This document shows positions 33,197 through 42,102 of a DNA stretch of 64,000 nucleotides, in pieces. The notes below the pieces were generated by a model. It worked only from the letters and a program-made list of their open reading frames with translations, was not told the DNA's origin and ran no database searches. The stretch comes from Oceanicola sp. D3 (GTDB taxonomy: Bacteria > Pseudomonadota > Alphaproteobacteria > Rhodobacterales > Rhodobacteraceae), in assembly GCF_006351965.1 (NCBI RefSeq), contig NZ_CP040932.1:186001-250000 (forward strand). The letters are read 5' to 3'. The position numbers and the translations under genes are program-made. Position 1 is the stretch's first letter, and each line of letters starts with the position of its first letter.

Positions 33197-34504
33197 ATGA
33201 GCGGCCCGAAAACCCGACTTGAGCTGAAGCAGGCACAGCGCCTTGCTCTTTCGCCTGCCCTCCAGCAATCCATCGGAATTTTGATGCTGACGGGCGGTGC
33301 CTTGGAGGAGGTGATTGCCGAGGCTGCCGCTGATAACCCCTTCCTGATTTATAAACCGTTTGAAGGAGGCGCCAGCGCTGCCCAAGGCGCAACCCCTTAC
33401 GAGCTTGCGCTCCAAACCGTTGCCGCGCGCCCCAGCCTTGGCGAGCACCTCAGCGGGCAGATCGCCCTGATGGACCTTTCACCAGCGGTCGACGATGCGG
33501 CCCGGCGGCTGGCCTATGATCTCGACGAGAGTGGGTTTTTTACCCAGACGGATGTTGCCGCGCTTGCAGAGGAGCACGGGCTTTCGAAAGCGGTTGCCGG
33601 GTTGGCAGTGCAGGCCATTCAAAGTTGCGAGCCCACCGGGGTGGGGGTGTTCAGCCTGATGCAGTGCATCCAGTTGCAACTCACAGAAAGCGGCCTGCCC
33701 CCGCAAAGGGTGCAACTGGTGCTGGCGGGGCTGCCCTATTTCAGCAAAGGCCAGACCGAGCTGATAGGCCCCGCGCTCGGCCTCACCAGCGGAGAGGCCG
33801 CCGAGATCGTTGCCTTGGTTCGCTCACTCGATCCGGCTCCCGGCCGCGCCTTTGACATGGCAGAGCCTGTCGTGCGCGTGCCCGAACTGCTGGTGACCGA
33901 AGATGAAGCCGCCGGGCTGCGGGTGGAGCTTGTCAATGACAACGGGCCCCGGCTGAAACTCGACAAAGCGCTGGCACAGGCGCGCGGTGAAAAGCTGGCA
34001 GCGCATCTGGCCGAAGCACGGGCGCTGATTTCGGCGGTGCGCTACAGGGGCAAGACCCTGCTGGCTGTCGGAAAGGCGGTGGCCGACGCGCAGGCCGCGT
34101 TTTTCACCGGGCGAAGTGATGCGTTGGCCCCGCTTACACGCACCGCGATTTCCGATCAGCTGGGGCTGCACAAATCAACCGTTGGGCGGGCCATCTCGGG
34201 CAAGACACTCATCTGGCGCGGGAGGATCATCGAGCTCGACTCACTCTTTCCGGCGGCGTTGGGAACCGGGAGTAATCCGGCGACTTCGAGCCATACGGCA
34301 CAGCTCGCCATTTCGCGTCTTGTTGCCGCAGAAGCGCCCGGCGCGGTGCTCTCTGACGAGCAGATCTGCTGCAAGTTGAAGCAGGATGGAGTTGACATCT
34401 CACGGCGAACTGTCGCCAAATACAGAAAATGCCTGAACATACCACCCTCAAGCAAACGCAGACGCCTGCTGACCCAGTCAGCGGAGCGACGCCGAGCTCG
34501 CTGA
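33197..34504 (+). CDS. rpoN: RNA polymerase sigma-54 factor
   Basis: 435 residues. Region I is glutamine/leucine-rich (LELKQAQRLALSPALQQSIGILML), the acidic region II is short, and the C-terminal part carries a helix-turn-helix (AISDQLGLHKSTVGRAISGKTL) and an RpoN box (SRRTVAKYRKCLNIP). Compared with the usual family sequence, the segment after the HTH (normally T-P-x-G-x-F..LKxFF) reads LIWRGRIIELDSLFPAAL, and the box has RKCLNIP instead of a more typical RExLNI. Position downstream of lptB is the classic alphaproteobacterial one. Confidence 0.93.
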   Translation: MSGPKTRLELKQAQRLALSPALQQSIGILMLTGGALEEVIAEAAADNPFLIYKPFEGGASAAQGATPYELALQTVAARPSLGEHLSGQIALMDLSPAVDDAARRLAYDLDESGFFTQTDVAALAEEHGLSKAVAGLAVQAIQSCEPTGVGVFSLMQCIQLQLTESGLPPQRVQLVLAGLPYFSKGQTELIGPALGLTSGEAAEIVALVRSLDPAPGRAFDMAEPVVRVPELLVTEDEAAGLRVELVNDNGPRLKLDKALAQARGEKLAAHLAEARALISAVRYRGKTLLAVGKAVADAQAAFFTGRSDALAPLTRTAISDQLGLHKSTVGRAISGKTLIWRGRIIELDSLFPAALGTGSNPATSSHTAQLAISRLVAAEAPGAVLSDEQICCKLKQDGVDISRRTVAKYRKCLNIPPSSKRRRLLTQSAERRRAR

Positions 34505-34612
34505 AACGCCCGCCAAGCCACACTACATAGAGATTGCCCACCGGCACGCATGGCGTTGTGCCGTGCTCCTGCCGATGGGATGAAGACCCCGAAGAGACCC
34601 CCAGGAGGTGCC

Positions 34613-35185
34613 ATGCGCTACCAAATCAGCGGAAAACAGATCGACATCGGTGAAGCACTGCAAACACACGTCCAATCCGGACTTGGTGCCGTGGTTGATA
34701 AATATGCCGAGCGACCGACCGATGCGAATGTGATCTTTTCCAAAAGCGCCCACGAGTTTGTTTGTGAGTCGACGATTCACCTCTCAACCGGCCTGACGGC
34801 ATCAGCCAAGGCCCATGCGGCAGAAATCTACTCGGCCTTCGAGCTCTGTTGCGACAAGATGGAAAAGCAGCTGAGGCGTTATAAACGGCGGCTGAAAGAC
34901 CACCACAAGGACCGCACGGAGCCGGTTGAATTCATCGGCGCGTCTTCGTATATCCTCGCCGCATCGGAAGATACCGAGACCGAGGAACCTGAAAGCCTTC
35001 AGCCCATGATCATCGCCGAGATGGAGGCCCGCGTGCCTGCACTCTCCGTTGGTGAGGCTGTGATGCAAATGGAGCTTCAGGGTGCCCCGGTTCTGGTCTT
35101 CCGTAATGAAGGGCATAGTGGTGTCAACGTGGTCTACCGTCGGGATGACGGCAACATTGGCTGGATCGACACCAAACAGGAATGA
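34613..35185 (+). CDS. hpf: Long-form ribosome hibernation promoting factor
   Basis: 190 residues: an N-terminal S30AE/YfiA domain (MRYQISGKQIDIGEALQTHVQSGLGAVVDKY) that binds the 30S decoding region, a linker (TETEEPESLQPMII) and the C-terminal dimerisation domain (LSVGEAVMQMELQGAPVLVFRNEGHSGVNVVYRRDDGNIGWID) that pairs ribosomes into 100S particles. AGGAGGT 3 bp before ATG 34613 decides the start. Confidence 0.95.
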   Translation: MRYQISGKQIDIGEALQTHVQSGLGAVVDKYAERPTDANVIFSKSAHEFVCESTIHLSTGLTASAKAHAAEIYSAFELCCDKMEKQLRRYKRRLKDHHKDRTEPVEFIGASSYILAASEDTETEEPESLQPMIIAEMEARVPALSVGEAVMQMELQGAPVLVFRNEGHSGVNVVYRRDDGNIGWIDTKQE

Positions 35186-35224
35186 GTGACGCCCCGTTCA
35201 AGGGGCGGGAAGGCCGGGCAGGAC

Positions 35225-35689
35225 ATGGAGCTGCAAAAAATCCTCAAGCCCGAGGCCGTGAAGGTCTTGCAGGGTGTGAGCAGCAAAAAGCGGCTGTTTC
35301 AGCAGCTCGCAGAACTTGCGCAGTCCGCCTATGGGCTCGAGCCGCAGCGCTCGGTCGATGCCTTGATGGAACGCGAAAGCCTCGGCCCCACTGGAGTGGG
35401 CCGGGGCGTTGCCTTGCCGCACGCCCGGCTGGACGGTCTGGACAGGGTTGTGGGCGTATTTGTGCGGATCGAGAAAGCCGTGGATTTCGACTCGGTTGAT
35501 CGCCAGCCTGTTGATCTGGTTTTTGCGCTCTTTGCGCCTCAGGATTCGGGAGTAGACCATCTCAAGGCGCTAGCCCTCGTCTCGCGCACCCTGCGGGACA
35601 GCGGCGTTTGCAGCAAGCTGCGCGCCAATGATGCCCCGGCGACCCTGCATGCCATTCTGACGGAAGCGCCGGGTCAGCAGGCCGCCTGA
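35225..35689 (+). CDS. ptsN: PTS IIA-like nitrogen regulatory protein
   Basis: EIIA(Ntr) of the nitrogen phosphotransferase relay. 154 residues, with VGRGVALPHARLDGLDRVVGVF containing the phosphorylated histidine (LPHARL) and DLVFALFAPQDSGVDHLKALALVSRTLRD. ATG 35225 was chosen over upstream codons because it matches the family start. It follows rpoN and hpf, the usual linkage. It converges on the sulfotransferase gene with 7 bp between. Confidence 0.95.
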   Translation: MELQKILKPEAVKVLQGVSSKKRLFQQLAELAQSAYGLEPQRSVDALMERESLGPTGVGRGVALPHARLDGLDRVVGVFVRIEKAVDFDSVDRQPVDLVFALFAPQDSGVDHLKALALVSRTLRDSGVCSKLRANDAPATLHAILTEAPGQQAA

Positions 35690-35696
35690 GCCCGCG

Positions 35697-37133
35697 TCAG
35701 CTGTTTTTCAGACGTTTGAACCCGAAGGTGAGGTAATCGCGCTGGTAGGCATCCAGCGCGGCCTGTTCGATCTCGTCATCGAGGATCGTATCGAGCAGCA
35801 AAGCGCCTTCATCCTCAAGCGATTCCAGCGGTGGTGAGGTCTCTATCTCGCATTGCGCCAGAAGGTGCGAAAGGCCCAGCGCCAACTGGTCTTCCCGAAT
35901 GATCATGTCGGGCGAGCCCAGATCGGCGAAGCCCTGAATCACCGCTGCCTGGCTGGCCCATGCCGCATCTATTCGTGCACCAGTCTGGCCGGCGAGGTTG
36001 GCCTTCAGAAACTTCAGCCAGCCAAGGAAGGCAGCGTGATGGGCGGAGGTATCATAGTCATCCCCCGGCTCACCCTCCGGCAAAGGCACATTGTACCCTT
36101 CACGCAGCGTGCGACGGATCTTGGTAAAAGCGCCCTCGCCCTCGGCCCGAAGGATATGATGGCAGAACACCCGGTGCGCCCGCTGCAGCGGATGGGCGAT
36201 GACGGAAAAGCTGCGCGCACCCTTGTTCTTGCGCCGCCATTGCCGAAGGGTCTTTTGGTTGAAGCCGCGTTGCAGTACATCGGGCTCCACACCATCAAGC
36301 GCCGCCAGCCAGCGCTCGACCGGCCCGAGCGCAGCGCCTTTCACCGGCATATGCAGGATCGGGCTGAGCGCGCAGGCGAGGTAGGTTGGCACCACGCCGC
36401 CCCGCCGCGGCTCGAAGTTGGGGGTGCGGGTAAGGCCGAAGGTGTCAATCTTCGCCAAAGCGGCCTGCATATCGTCGAAGTTGGCCACTTTCTCTTCAAG
36501 ACCGCCCGGGTTTTGCTTTTTGAGCTTGGTCGAGAGCTCTTCAAGCGGCGTGTCACACCCCAGAAACTTTGCTAGGCCATTCAGCACATCGAGGTCGTTT
36601 ATATCCTCGTAGGCGATGTAAAAGCCGGTTTGCCCCGTGATCTGCATTTCGTGCTGGAGCAGCAGTTGAAACGATTGCAGCTCTGCCACCAGCTCTTCAA
36701 ATTCCGCACCGTCGAAACGAATCTTCGCATCGCGGCGGTGCTTGGCATCGGTCAGGCGCCATTGGCCGGTTTCTGCAGCGATCTTGCGGCTGACGTAGCT
36801 TTCAAGCGGGTTGCGGGTGAGGATCACCTTGGCGCAGCGCGGATCGGGCAGGCAGGCCTCCAGCACGCGCGGGTCATGGTCGTGGAAGAAGCGAAAGCCG
36901 GGCAGCCCCTTGGTGTTCCTCTTCATCCGTTCGAGCAGCAGGAGCGGATCGGCCTCGCGCGCGGCGAGGGTCATATCAAACAGCTCCTTGGTGTTGTGAT
37001 GCCCCACGAAATGCGGATTGAAGGCCTCGCCGCAGCAGTGCAGCCCTTCAAAGCGGTTGATATTCTCCTCAAGATAGTTGGAGCCCGTGCGCATCTCTCC
37101 GAAGATGACGAAACTGTCGAACCGGTCGCTCAT
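35697..37133 (-). CDS. Sulfotransferase-family protein
   Basis: 478 residues. The N-terminal SFVIFGEMRTGSNYLEENINRF is the 5'-phosphosulfate-binding loop of PAPS-dependent sulfotransferases; CAKVILTRNPLESYVSRKIA matches the 3'-phosphate-binding (R-N-P...S) motif. The C-terminal 250 residues do not match a family I recognise. It probably sulfates a glycan built by the neighbouring glycosyltransferases; the acceptor is unknown. It is the last gene of a minus-strand run. The cysQ gene 9 kb upstream would recycle the PAP by-product. Confidence 0.87.
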   Translation of the reverse strand: MSDRFDSFVIFGEMRTGSNYLEENINRFEGLHCCGEAFNPHFVGHHNTKELFDMTLAAREADPLLLLERMKRNTKGLPGFRFFHDHDPRVLEACLPDPRCAKVILTRNPLESYVSRKIAAETGQWRLTDAKHRRDAKIRFDGAEFEELVAELQSFQLLLQHEMQITGQTGFYIAYEDINDLDVLNGLAKFLGCDTPLEELSTKLKKQNPGGLEEKVANFDDMQAALAKIDTFGLTRTPNFEPRRGGVVPTYLACALSPILHMPVKGAALGPVERWLAALDGVEPDVLQRGFNQKTLRQWRRKNKGARSFSVIAHPLQRAHRVFCHHILRAEGEGAFTKIRRTLREGYNVPLPEGEPGDDYDTSAHHAAFLGWLKFLKANLAGQTGARIDAAWASQAAVIQGFADLGSPDMIIREDQLALGLSHLLAQCEIETSPPLESLEDEGALLLDTILDDEIEQAALDAYQRDYLTFGFKRLKNS

Positions 37134-37140
37134 AAGCAGG

Positions 37141-38841
37141 TCACTTCTTTACGAGATAGGGGCGCTGAGCCTCATCAGCCGAGGTTGGCACGAGTTGCGG
37201 ATCAACCGGGAAATCACCGGCGAGGTAGGGGTTCATCCCCTGGTTCTTGAGAGTCTGGAGGAACTGGCCGAACCCGTTGAGATCTTCCATCAGGGGTGCC
37301 GCGGTAAGGCGACGGCGCGCACCGGGAACGATATCATCCATGATGAGCTGGAGGTTGTTCATCGGGTCTTCGATGAACTCCGCCAGCGACCAGATCCGCA
37401 CCCGTGCCTTGGCATGAGGAGAACGCAGCACATCTAGGTGCGCGGCCTCAACGGCCTGTAGGCGCGCCGCTTCCTTGCGAACAACTGACGAGTTGATGCC
37501 TAGCCGGAAGAGACCGATAGCCCAGGCCCCGGTGATGACCGAAATCTGCGCCTTCGGATCGGTGGCGATAAGCCACTCGATATCCTGCGCATCGCCGGGG
37601 CCGAACTGGAACATCTGGCGCTCGCCACGGGTGTTCCAGATCAAGTTGGTCAGGAAGGCTGTCGGGTTATGATCTCGCAACAGGGCGCTGTCGGAGAGCC
37701 CTCCGTTATAAACCGTTTCACCCCCTGCAAACTGCGCCCGGTCAGGCGCGAAGAGGTGCCCGTGCACACGGCCGCCTGCCGCCTTGCCAAGCCATGTGTC
37801 AAAGTTTGAGAAGAGCTCAGAAAACCCTTCGAACACCGAGTAGGGTTCTGCCGTTTTGCCATTCTCCCAGTCTTGGTTGGGGAAACGGCTCTGCATGTAG
37901 AGCCCCATTCGCCCACGCGTCCTCCGGTCGACAGCTTTGGCAAAGAGCCGGTCGATCTTGGAAGGGTTCGGCTCGGCGTTTTTGGTCACCTTCGGATCGT
38001 TCGACAGGAAGGAAGCGTAGAGCCGGTTGGCGTGGGGCCAGATCTTGCGGGCAACGAAGCAATCGGACCGGCGGAGCAATTGCAGGTGATCGTCGTAGAA
38101 AATGTGGGGCTTGCCCTGAAAATCGAACTTGGAAAGCGTCAGCGAACGGCTTTCGACTTCGGCGGAATAGACCCTGACGATGGACTGAAAATAGCTTTCA
38201 TCCGGAATCCACACTCGCTTGAAGTAGCTGTCATAAACAGGCCGGTCAGGGTCGGTCAGAATAGCCTCAAGCGTGGGACGAGAGAGGCACCACCATTGCG
38301 AACCGAGGTGGGGCACCAACCCCTTGGGCACCTTGCGCTTGAACCGCACCAGCCGTTGCAGTGCGACGTAGCGATCAAACAGGAAGCGCTGCCTCTTCCA
38401 TGAGAAGGGAAAGCGCAGCGTGAACCGCTCGCTGTCAAACCCGCCCTTCGTCCATGTAACGTCCTCGATCGTCACGCTTTCGATGAAGTCAGTGCGGGGG
38501 CGAGCTCTGAGGTAGGCTTTCAGCTCTTGTAGCGGGCGCAGCGGCAGGCAGGAGCCGGAGGCGAGGTAGACGTGGCCGACCTCCGGATGCTTTTCCAGCA
38601 TGATCTCCGCCGCCTTTTGGGTTGCGGCAACGATGTTCCACGTGCCCCATTCGCATCGGTAACGGGGGCTGAAGCGGACATTGTCGAGGTCTGCGAGGGA
38701 CTCGGTGAGCTTTGCATAGCTCTTCCGGTCAACCTTCCGGTCACAGTGGATGACAACCGGGCAGCCGCTCGTGGCCCAGTGCCGCGCTGTTTGGCTGGCA
38801 CGGTCAAGCGCGGTATGCACAAGCATCACAAAGCCGACCAT
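37141..38841 (-). CDS. Core-2/I-branching-type glycosyltransferase (GT14) with C-terminal extension
   Basis: 566 residues. The N-terminal 300 residues follow the GT14 pattern: GFVMLVHTALDRASQTARHW, VVIHCDRKVDRKSY, VYLASGSCLPLRPLQEL, GSQWWCLSRPTLEAIL and WIPDESYFQSIVR. GT14 enzymes add branching xylose or GlcNAc residues. The remaining 260 residues correspond in context to the DUF5927 type seen in Rhodobacteraceae and have no recognised catalytic motif. Its ATG overlaps the stop of the upstream glycosyltransferase gene by one base. Cytoplasmic or membrane-associated; no signal peptide. Confidence 0.87.
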   Translation of the reverse strand: MVGFVMLVHTALDRASQTARHWATSGCPVVIHCDRKVDRKSYAKLTESLADLDNVRFSPRYRCEWGTWNIVAATQKAAEIMLEKHPEVGHVYLASGSCLPLRPLQELKAYLRARPRTDFIESVTIEDVTWTKGGFDSERFTLRFPFSWKRQRFLFDRYVALQRLVRFKRKVPKGLVPHLGSQWWCLSRPTLEAILTDPDRPVYDSYFKRVWIPDESYFQSIVRVYSAEVESRSLTLSKFDFQGKPHIFYDDHLQLLRRSDCFVARKIWPHANRLYASFLSNDPKVTKNAEPNPSKIDRLFAKAVDRRTRGRMGLYMQSRFPNQDWENGKTAEPYSVFEGFSELFSNFDTWLGKAAGGRVHGHLFAPDRAQFAGGETVYNGGLSDSALLRDHNPTAFLTNLIWNTRGERQMFQFGPGDAQDIEWLIATDPKAQISVITGAWAIGLFRLGINSSVVRKEAARLQAVEAAHLDVLRSPHAKARVRIWSLAEFIEDPMNNLQLIMDDIVPGARRRLTAAPLMEDLNGFGQFLQTLKNQGMNPYLAGDFPVDPQLVPTSADEAQRPYLVKK

Positions 38842-39875
38842 CAGGCCCAGTTTCCCTTTGACATCAGGCCAAGAATTTCAAGCTGGCGCCAATTGATGTA
38901 GCGCTCGCTCCACTTCGTCCAGAAGTCGGGATTGTCGCGCAGCACGCGGGCATAGGCCTTGTACTCATGGCTTGCCGCATAGTGCTGGCCGCGCTCCAAC
39001 TCCTCCTCGGACTTGGCGGTGAAGGTATCGAGAAACTTGGCATGGAGCAGAATGCCCGAGGCTTTCTCGCCGCCCCATTCATCATAGGTGAGGTTCAGCC
39101 CGCGTGGCAGGAGCATGTGGGTGGAGCTGACGTAGGTGTATTGCTTGTCCCATTTGACCAGCGGAATCTTGTTTAGCGCCGGGGCACGTTCTGGCGTATC
39201 GCCAAAGAAGGCGCGGGCGCGGGGGCCGCCTTGTATCCAGAGGTTACCGTAAAGCCGGTTGCGCGTGATCTGGTAGTTGCCGCTATCGAAGTAGCAGGCG
39301 ATCTCAAGCGGGTTTTGCCCTTCGGTATAGGGCAGCGCGTCGAGCGGGCCCTTGGGGTACATATCGAGCAGCATCGCCGAGAAGGACTTGATCGAGGAGG
39401 CATCGAGCCAATCGGTCAGCGCGCGGATGGGCCGGGTATCGCAGAAGGGATAGACGAAGAACTCGTCGACATCGACAACCAGCGCCCAATGCCCGTGCGC
39501 ATACTTGCGTTGGAGCCAGTTGAGCCAATCCACCCCGAAACGGGCGCGTTTGTAGCTTTGCTGGGTGGTCCAGAGCGAAACATCGGGCTGATCGGCAAGA
39601 TATTCGCGCGAGCCATCTTCGGAGCCGTTGTCGACCATGAAGAAATGCGCCACCCCGAGCTTGCGGTAATACTCCAGAAAGTAAGGCAGGCGGATACGCT
39701 CATTGCGGAGGGTGATAAAGGCCAGCACATCGCCGGGCCTCACAGAATCCGTGCGGTTGGCAACTGCAGACAATTCCCGCCGCTTGCGAAGCGCGCGAAT
39801 GCGCCAGCGTTTGCGCTGGAGCCGCAAGCGATATGATCTTAAAGCGCCCAACTCAATCCTTCGCCCCGGAGGCAT
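38841..39875 (-). CDS. Glycosyltransferase of the Glyco_tranf_2_4 type
   Basis: 344 residues. Central motifs are VLAFITLRNERIRLPYFLEYYRKLGVAHFFMVDNGSEDGSREYL and WALVVDVDEFFVYPF (a D-x-D metal site), typical of family 2-like glycosyltransferases that begin with 'RNE...W..h....Gvd.f.i.D..S.D'. A basic N-terminus of about 40 residues (RLRLQRKRWRIRALRKRREL) may bind the membrane. It lies between GT4 and GT14 genes; sugar unknown. Confidence 0.88.
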   Translation of the reverse strand: MPPGRRIELGALRSYRLRLQRKRWRIRALRKRRELSAVANRTDSVRPGDVLAFITLRNERIRLPYFLEYYRKLGVAHFFMVDNGSEDGSREYLADQPDVSLWTTQQSYKRARFGVDWLNWLQRKYAHGHWALVVDVDEFFVYPFCDTRPIRALTDWLDASSIKSFSAMLLDMYPKGPLDALPYTEGQNPLEIACYFDSGNYQITRNRLYGNLWIQGGPRARAFFGDTPERAPALNKIPLVKWDKQYTYVSSTHMLLPRGLNLTYDEWGGEKASGILLHAKFLDTFTAKSEEELERGQHYAASHEYKAYARVLRDNPDFWTKWSERYINWRQLEILGLMSKGNWA

Positions 39876-39890
39876 GGCGGCAAAGCGGTA

Positions 39891-41117
39891 TCAGGTCACG
39901 CTTAAAACTCTGTTGAAATGCGCATCCCATGTGGGGAGTTGCACCTGCTCCAGCTCGACCCTCGGCACCGCCTGACCCATTGTTGCCATTTCCTGAATGG
40001 TCTTGGCCCATAGATAACTATCGTTGCCACCTAGGTAAACGGGCAAATCCCCCAAGAATTCGCGGTAGACTGGCAAGTCGGCGACAATGGCTGGCGTGCC
40101 AAGCGCCAAGGCCTCGGCAGGAGGCAGGCCAAAGCCCTCTGCGTGCGAGGGAAACAGCGCGGCGCAGGCCTTGCGAGTCAAGGCAACAACGGCGCCGTCA
40201 GACAGGCCCTGCAGCTCAAAGATGAAACGCCCTTTCATCGGAGAGCTATAGAGACGTTTGAAGAGCGCCTCATTCCTCCAGCCCCGGCTGCCTACAATGA
40301 AGAGCAGTGGCGGTTCGCCGGGCATTTTGGCCAGGTGCTCCCACGCATCGAGCAGCAAGGCGTGGTTTTTGCGCGGCTCTATGGTGCCCGTGGTGATGAA
40401 AAAGGGGCGCTGCGTTGGCAGTGTGGTGGGCACTTCTGCAGCCTCTGGCACCGGCTCCTCGACGCCGAGCAGGGCAACCTGACCCGCTGGCACCCGGCCA
40501 AAGCGAGCAAACCAATGCTCGCTGCGCTCCTGCGTATGGCGGGAGTTGTAGATTACCTGTGTTGCATGACGGCTCACGCGCCGCATCGCCGCCTCAAACT
40601 TCTCGGGCTGGCCCTCGCGCTGATACTGCGGAAAATCCAGCGGGATCATATCGTGGATCAGCACTGTGACCCCGGCAGCCTTTACCGCCATTGTGGCCAG
40701 CACGCGCTCTGTCAGATTGGAGTGGCCGACGTTGAGATAGCGCGTGCCCTCGGGAAGGTGCCGGGCCAGCATGGCGGGCAGGCGGGCACGGAGGCAGGTG
40801 GCCACTGCGAGGCCGCGGATATCGGAATGGACCCGGCGCTGAAGCGGCGTGAGCTTACGGTTGAGGAGGCCCTGCAAATCGGTGCTGCCCCATTTGCCCC
40901 CTGCAGCGAGACGAGCGGCAAGTGGAGACAGCCCATCGCGACTCAGCAAGGCGTAGGAGCCGGGCAGGCGGATCAGGGCGAAGAGTGGTGCGCCTTCTGC
41001 CAGAAGCCTGTCGAGATAGGCCCGCTCGACCCGGTCTACACCGGTCAGCGGGCCGCGTCCGACCCGGGATATGAGCCGCGAGAGATCGAGACAGCGCGGA
41101 GGCGCCTCAGCGCTCAT
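39891..41117 (-). CDS. Glycosyltransferase family 4 (group 1)
   Basis: 408 residues in a GT-B fold. The C-terminal nucleotide-sugar domain shows FFITTGTIEPRKNHALLLDAW, LFIVGSRGWRNE, FELQGLSDGAVVALTRKACAALFPSHAEGFGLPPAEALALGTPAIVADLPVYREFLGD (the E-x7-E motif region). N-terminal RLISRVGRGPLTGVDRVERAYL is typical of GT4 enzymes of surface polysaccharides. Start 41117 overlaps the galE end by 11 bp. Confidence 0.92.
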   Translation of the reverse strand: MSAEAPPRCLDLSRLISRVGRGPLTGVDRVERAYLDRLLAEGAPLFALIRLPGSYALLSRDGLSPLAARLAAGGKWGSTDLQGLLNRKLTPLQRRVHSDIRGLAVATCLRARLPAMLARHLPEGTRYLNVGHSNLTERVLATMAVKAAGVTVLIHDMIPLDFPQYQREGQPEKFEAAMRRVSRHATQVIYNSRHTQERSEHWFARFGRVPAGQVALLGVEEPVPEAAEVPTTLPTQRPFFITTGTIEPRKNHALLLDAWEHLAKMPGEPPLLFIVGSRGWRNEALFKRLYSSPMKGRFIFELQGLSDGAVVALTRKACAALFPSHAEGFGLPPAEALALGTPAIVADLPVYREFLGDLPVYLGGNDSYLWAKTIQEMATMGQAVPRVELEQVQLPTWDAHFNRVLSVT

Positions 41118-42096
41118 AGGGCTCCGACTGATGCCAGCGCCAAGCGTCGGCGATCATTGTCGCGATGTCCGACCGTTTTGGTGTCCAGCCCAGTTCCTCC
41201 GTCGCGCGGTGGCTGCCTGAGACCAATGCCGCGGGGTCACCCGGCCGCCTGTCGCCCTCGACGATGGGCACCTCACGGTTGGTGACAGCGCGGCTGGCAT
41301 CCACCACCTCGCGCACAGAAAACCCGTGGCCGGACCCGAGGCAGAACACCCGGCTCTCTTTGCCCGACTTCAGCCACTCCAACCCTTTCACATGGGCATC
41401 GACGAGGTCTGACACATGCACATAGTCGCGGATGCAGGTGCCATCGGGCGTGTTGTAATCAGTGCCAAAAATCGTCAGCGCGTCACGCTTGCCCGCGATG
41501 GCGTCGAGCATCAGCGGGATCAGGTGTGTTTCGGGCAGGTGCTGCTCGCCGACTTCGGCCTCCGGATCCGAGCCGGCCACGTTGAAATAGCGAAAGATGA
41601 CCGAGCGCAGCCCGCAGGCCACCTCAAAATCAGCCAGCAATTGCTCGATGGCCCTCTTGGAGCTGCCATAGGCATTGATGGGGAGCTGTTCGGTGTCTTC
41701 ATCCAGCACCACGCCATCCTGGTCGCCATAGGTTGCGCAGGTGGAAGAAAAGACAAAGTCGAGACAGCCAGCGGCAACGGCAGCATCGGCAAGGTTGGCT
41801 GCACCCAGCACGTTCTGGCGCCAATACTTGCCCGGATCCTTCATGCTTTCGCCCACCAGAGAGAGCGCGGCAAAGTGCATGACGGCAATGGGCTTATACT
41901 TGGCGAAAGCGGCATCTATGCTGGCACGGTCCAGCAAATCGCCCTCGTGCAAGGGGCCGAATTTCACCGCGTCACGCCAACCAGTTGAGAGGTTGTCAAA
42001 GGCGACGGGAATGTATCCCGCCGCTTTCAGAGCTTTACAGGCATGTGCCCCGATATAGCCGGCGCCGCCGGTGACAAGAACGTGGTCCATTTCCAC
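41107..42096 (-). CDS. galE: UDP-glucose 4-epimerase
   Basis: Interconverts UDP-glucose and UDP-galactose for polysaccharide synthesis. 329 residues. NAD motif VTGGAGYIGAHACKAL, STCATYGDQDGVVLDE, catalytic YGSSK (INAYGSSKRAIEQLL), FRYFNVAGSDPEAEVGE and GTDYNTPDGTCIRDYVHVSDLVDAHV are all present. ATG 42096 or 42090. It is 6 bp downstream of galU, so UTP-glucose activation and epimerisation are encoded together. Confidence 0.96.
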   Translation of the reverse strand: MEMDHVLVTGGAGYIGAHACKALKAAGYIPVAFDNLSTGWRDAVKFGPLHEGDLLDRASIDAAFAKYKPIAVMHFAALSLVGESMKDPGKYWRQNVLGAANLADAAVAAGCLDFVFSSTCATYGDQDGVVLDEDTEQLPINAYGSSKRAIEQLLADFEVACGLRSVIFRYFNVAGSDPEAEVGEQHLPETHLIPLMLDAIAGKRDALTIFGTDYNTPDGTCIRDYVHVSDLVDAHVKGLEWLKSGKESRVFCLGSGHGFSVREVVDASRAVTNREVPIVEGDRRPGDPAALVSGSHRATEELGWTPKRSDIATMIADAWRWHQSEPYER

Positions 42097-42102
42097 CGCC
42101 GC

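Noticed and set aside
37187-37202. A sigma-54 promoter-like TGGCACG..TTGC
   Set aside because: Spacing is two bases rather than four, and it lies inside a coding region.
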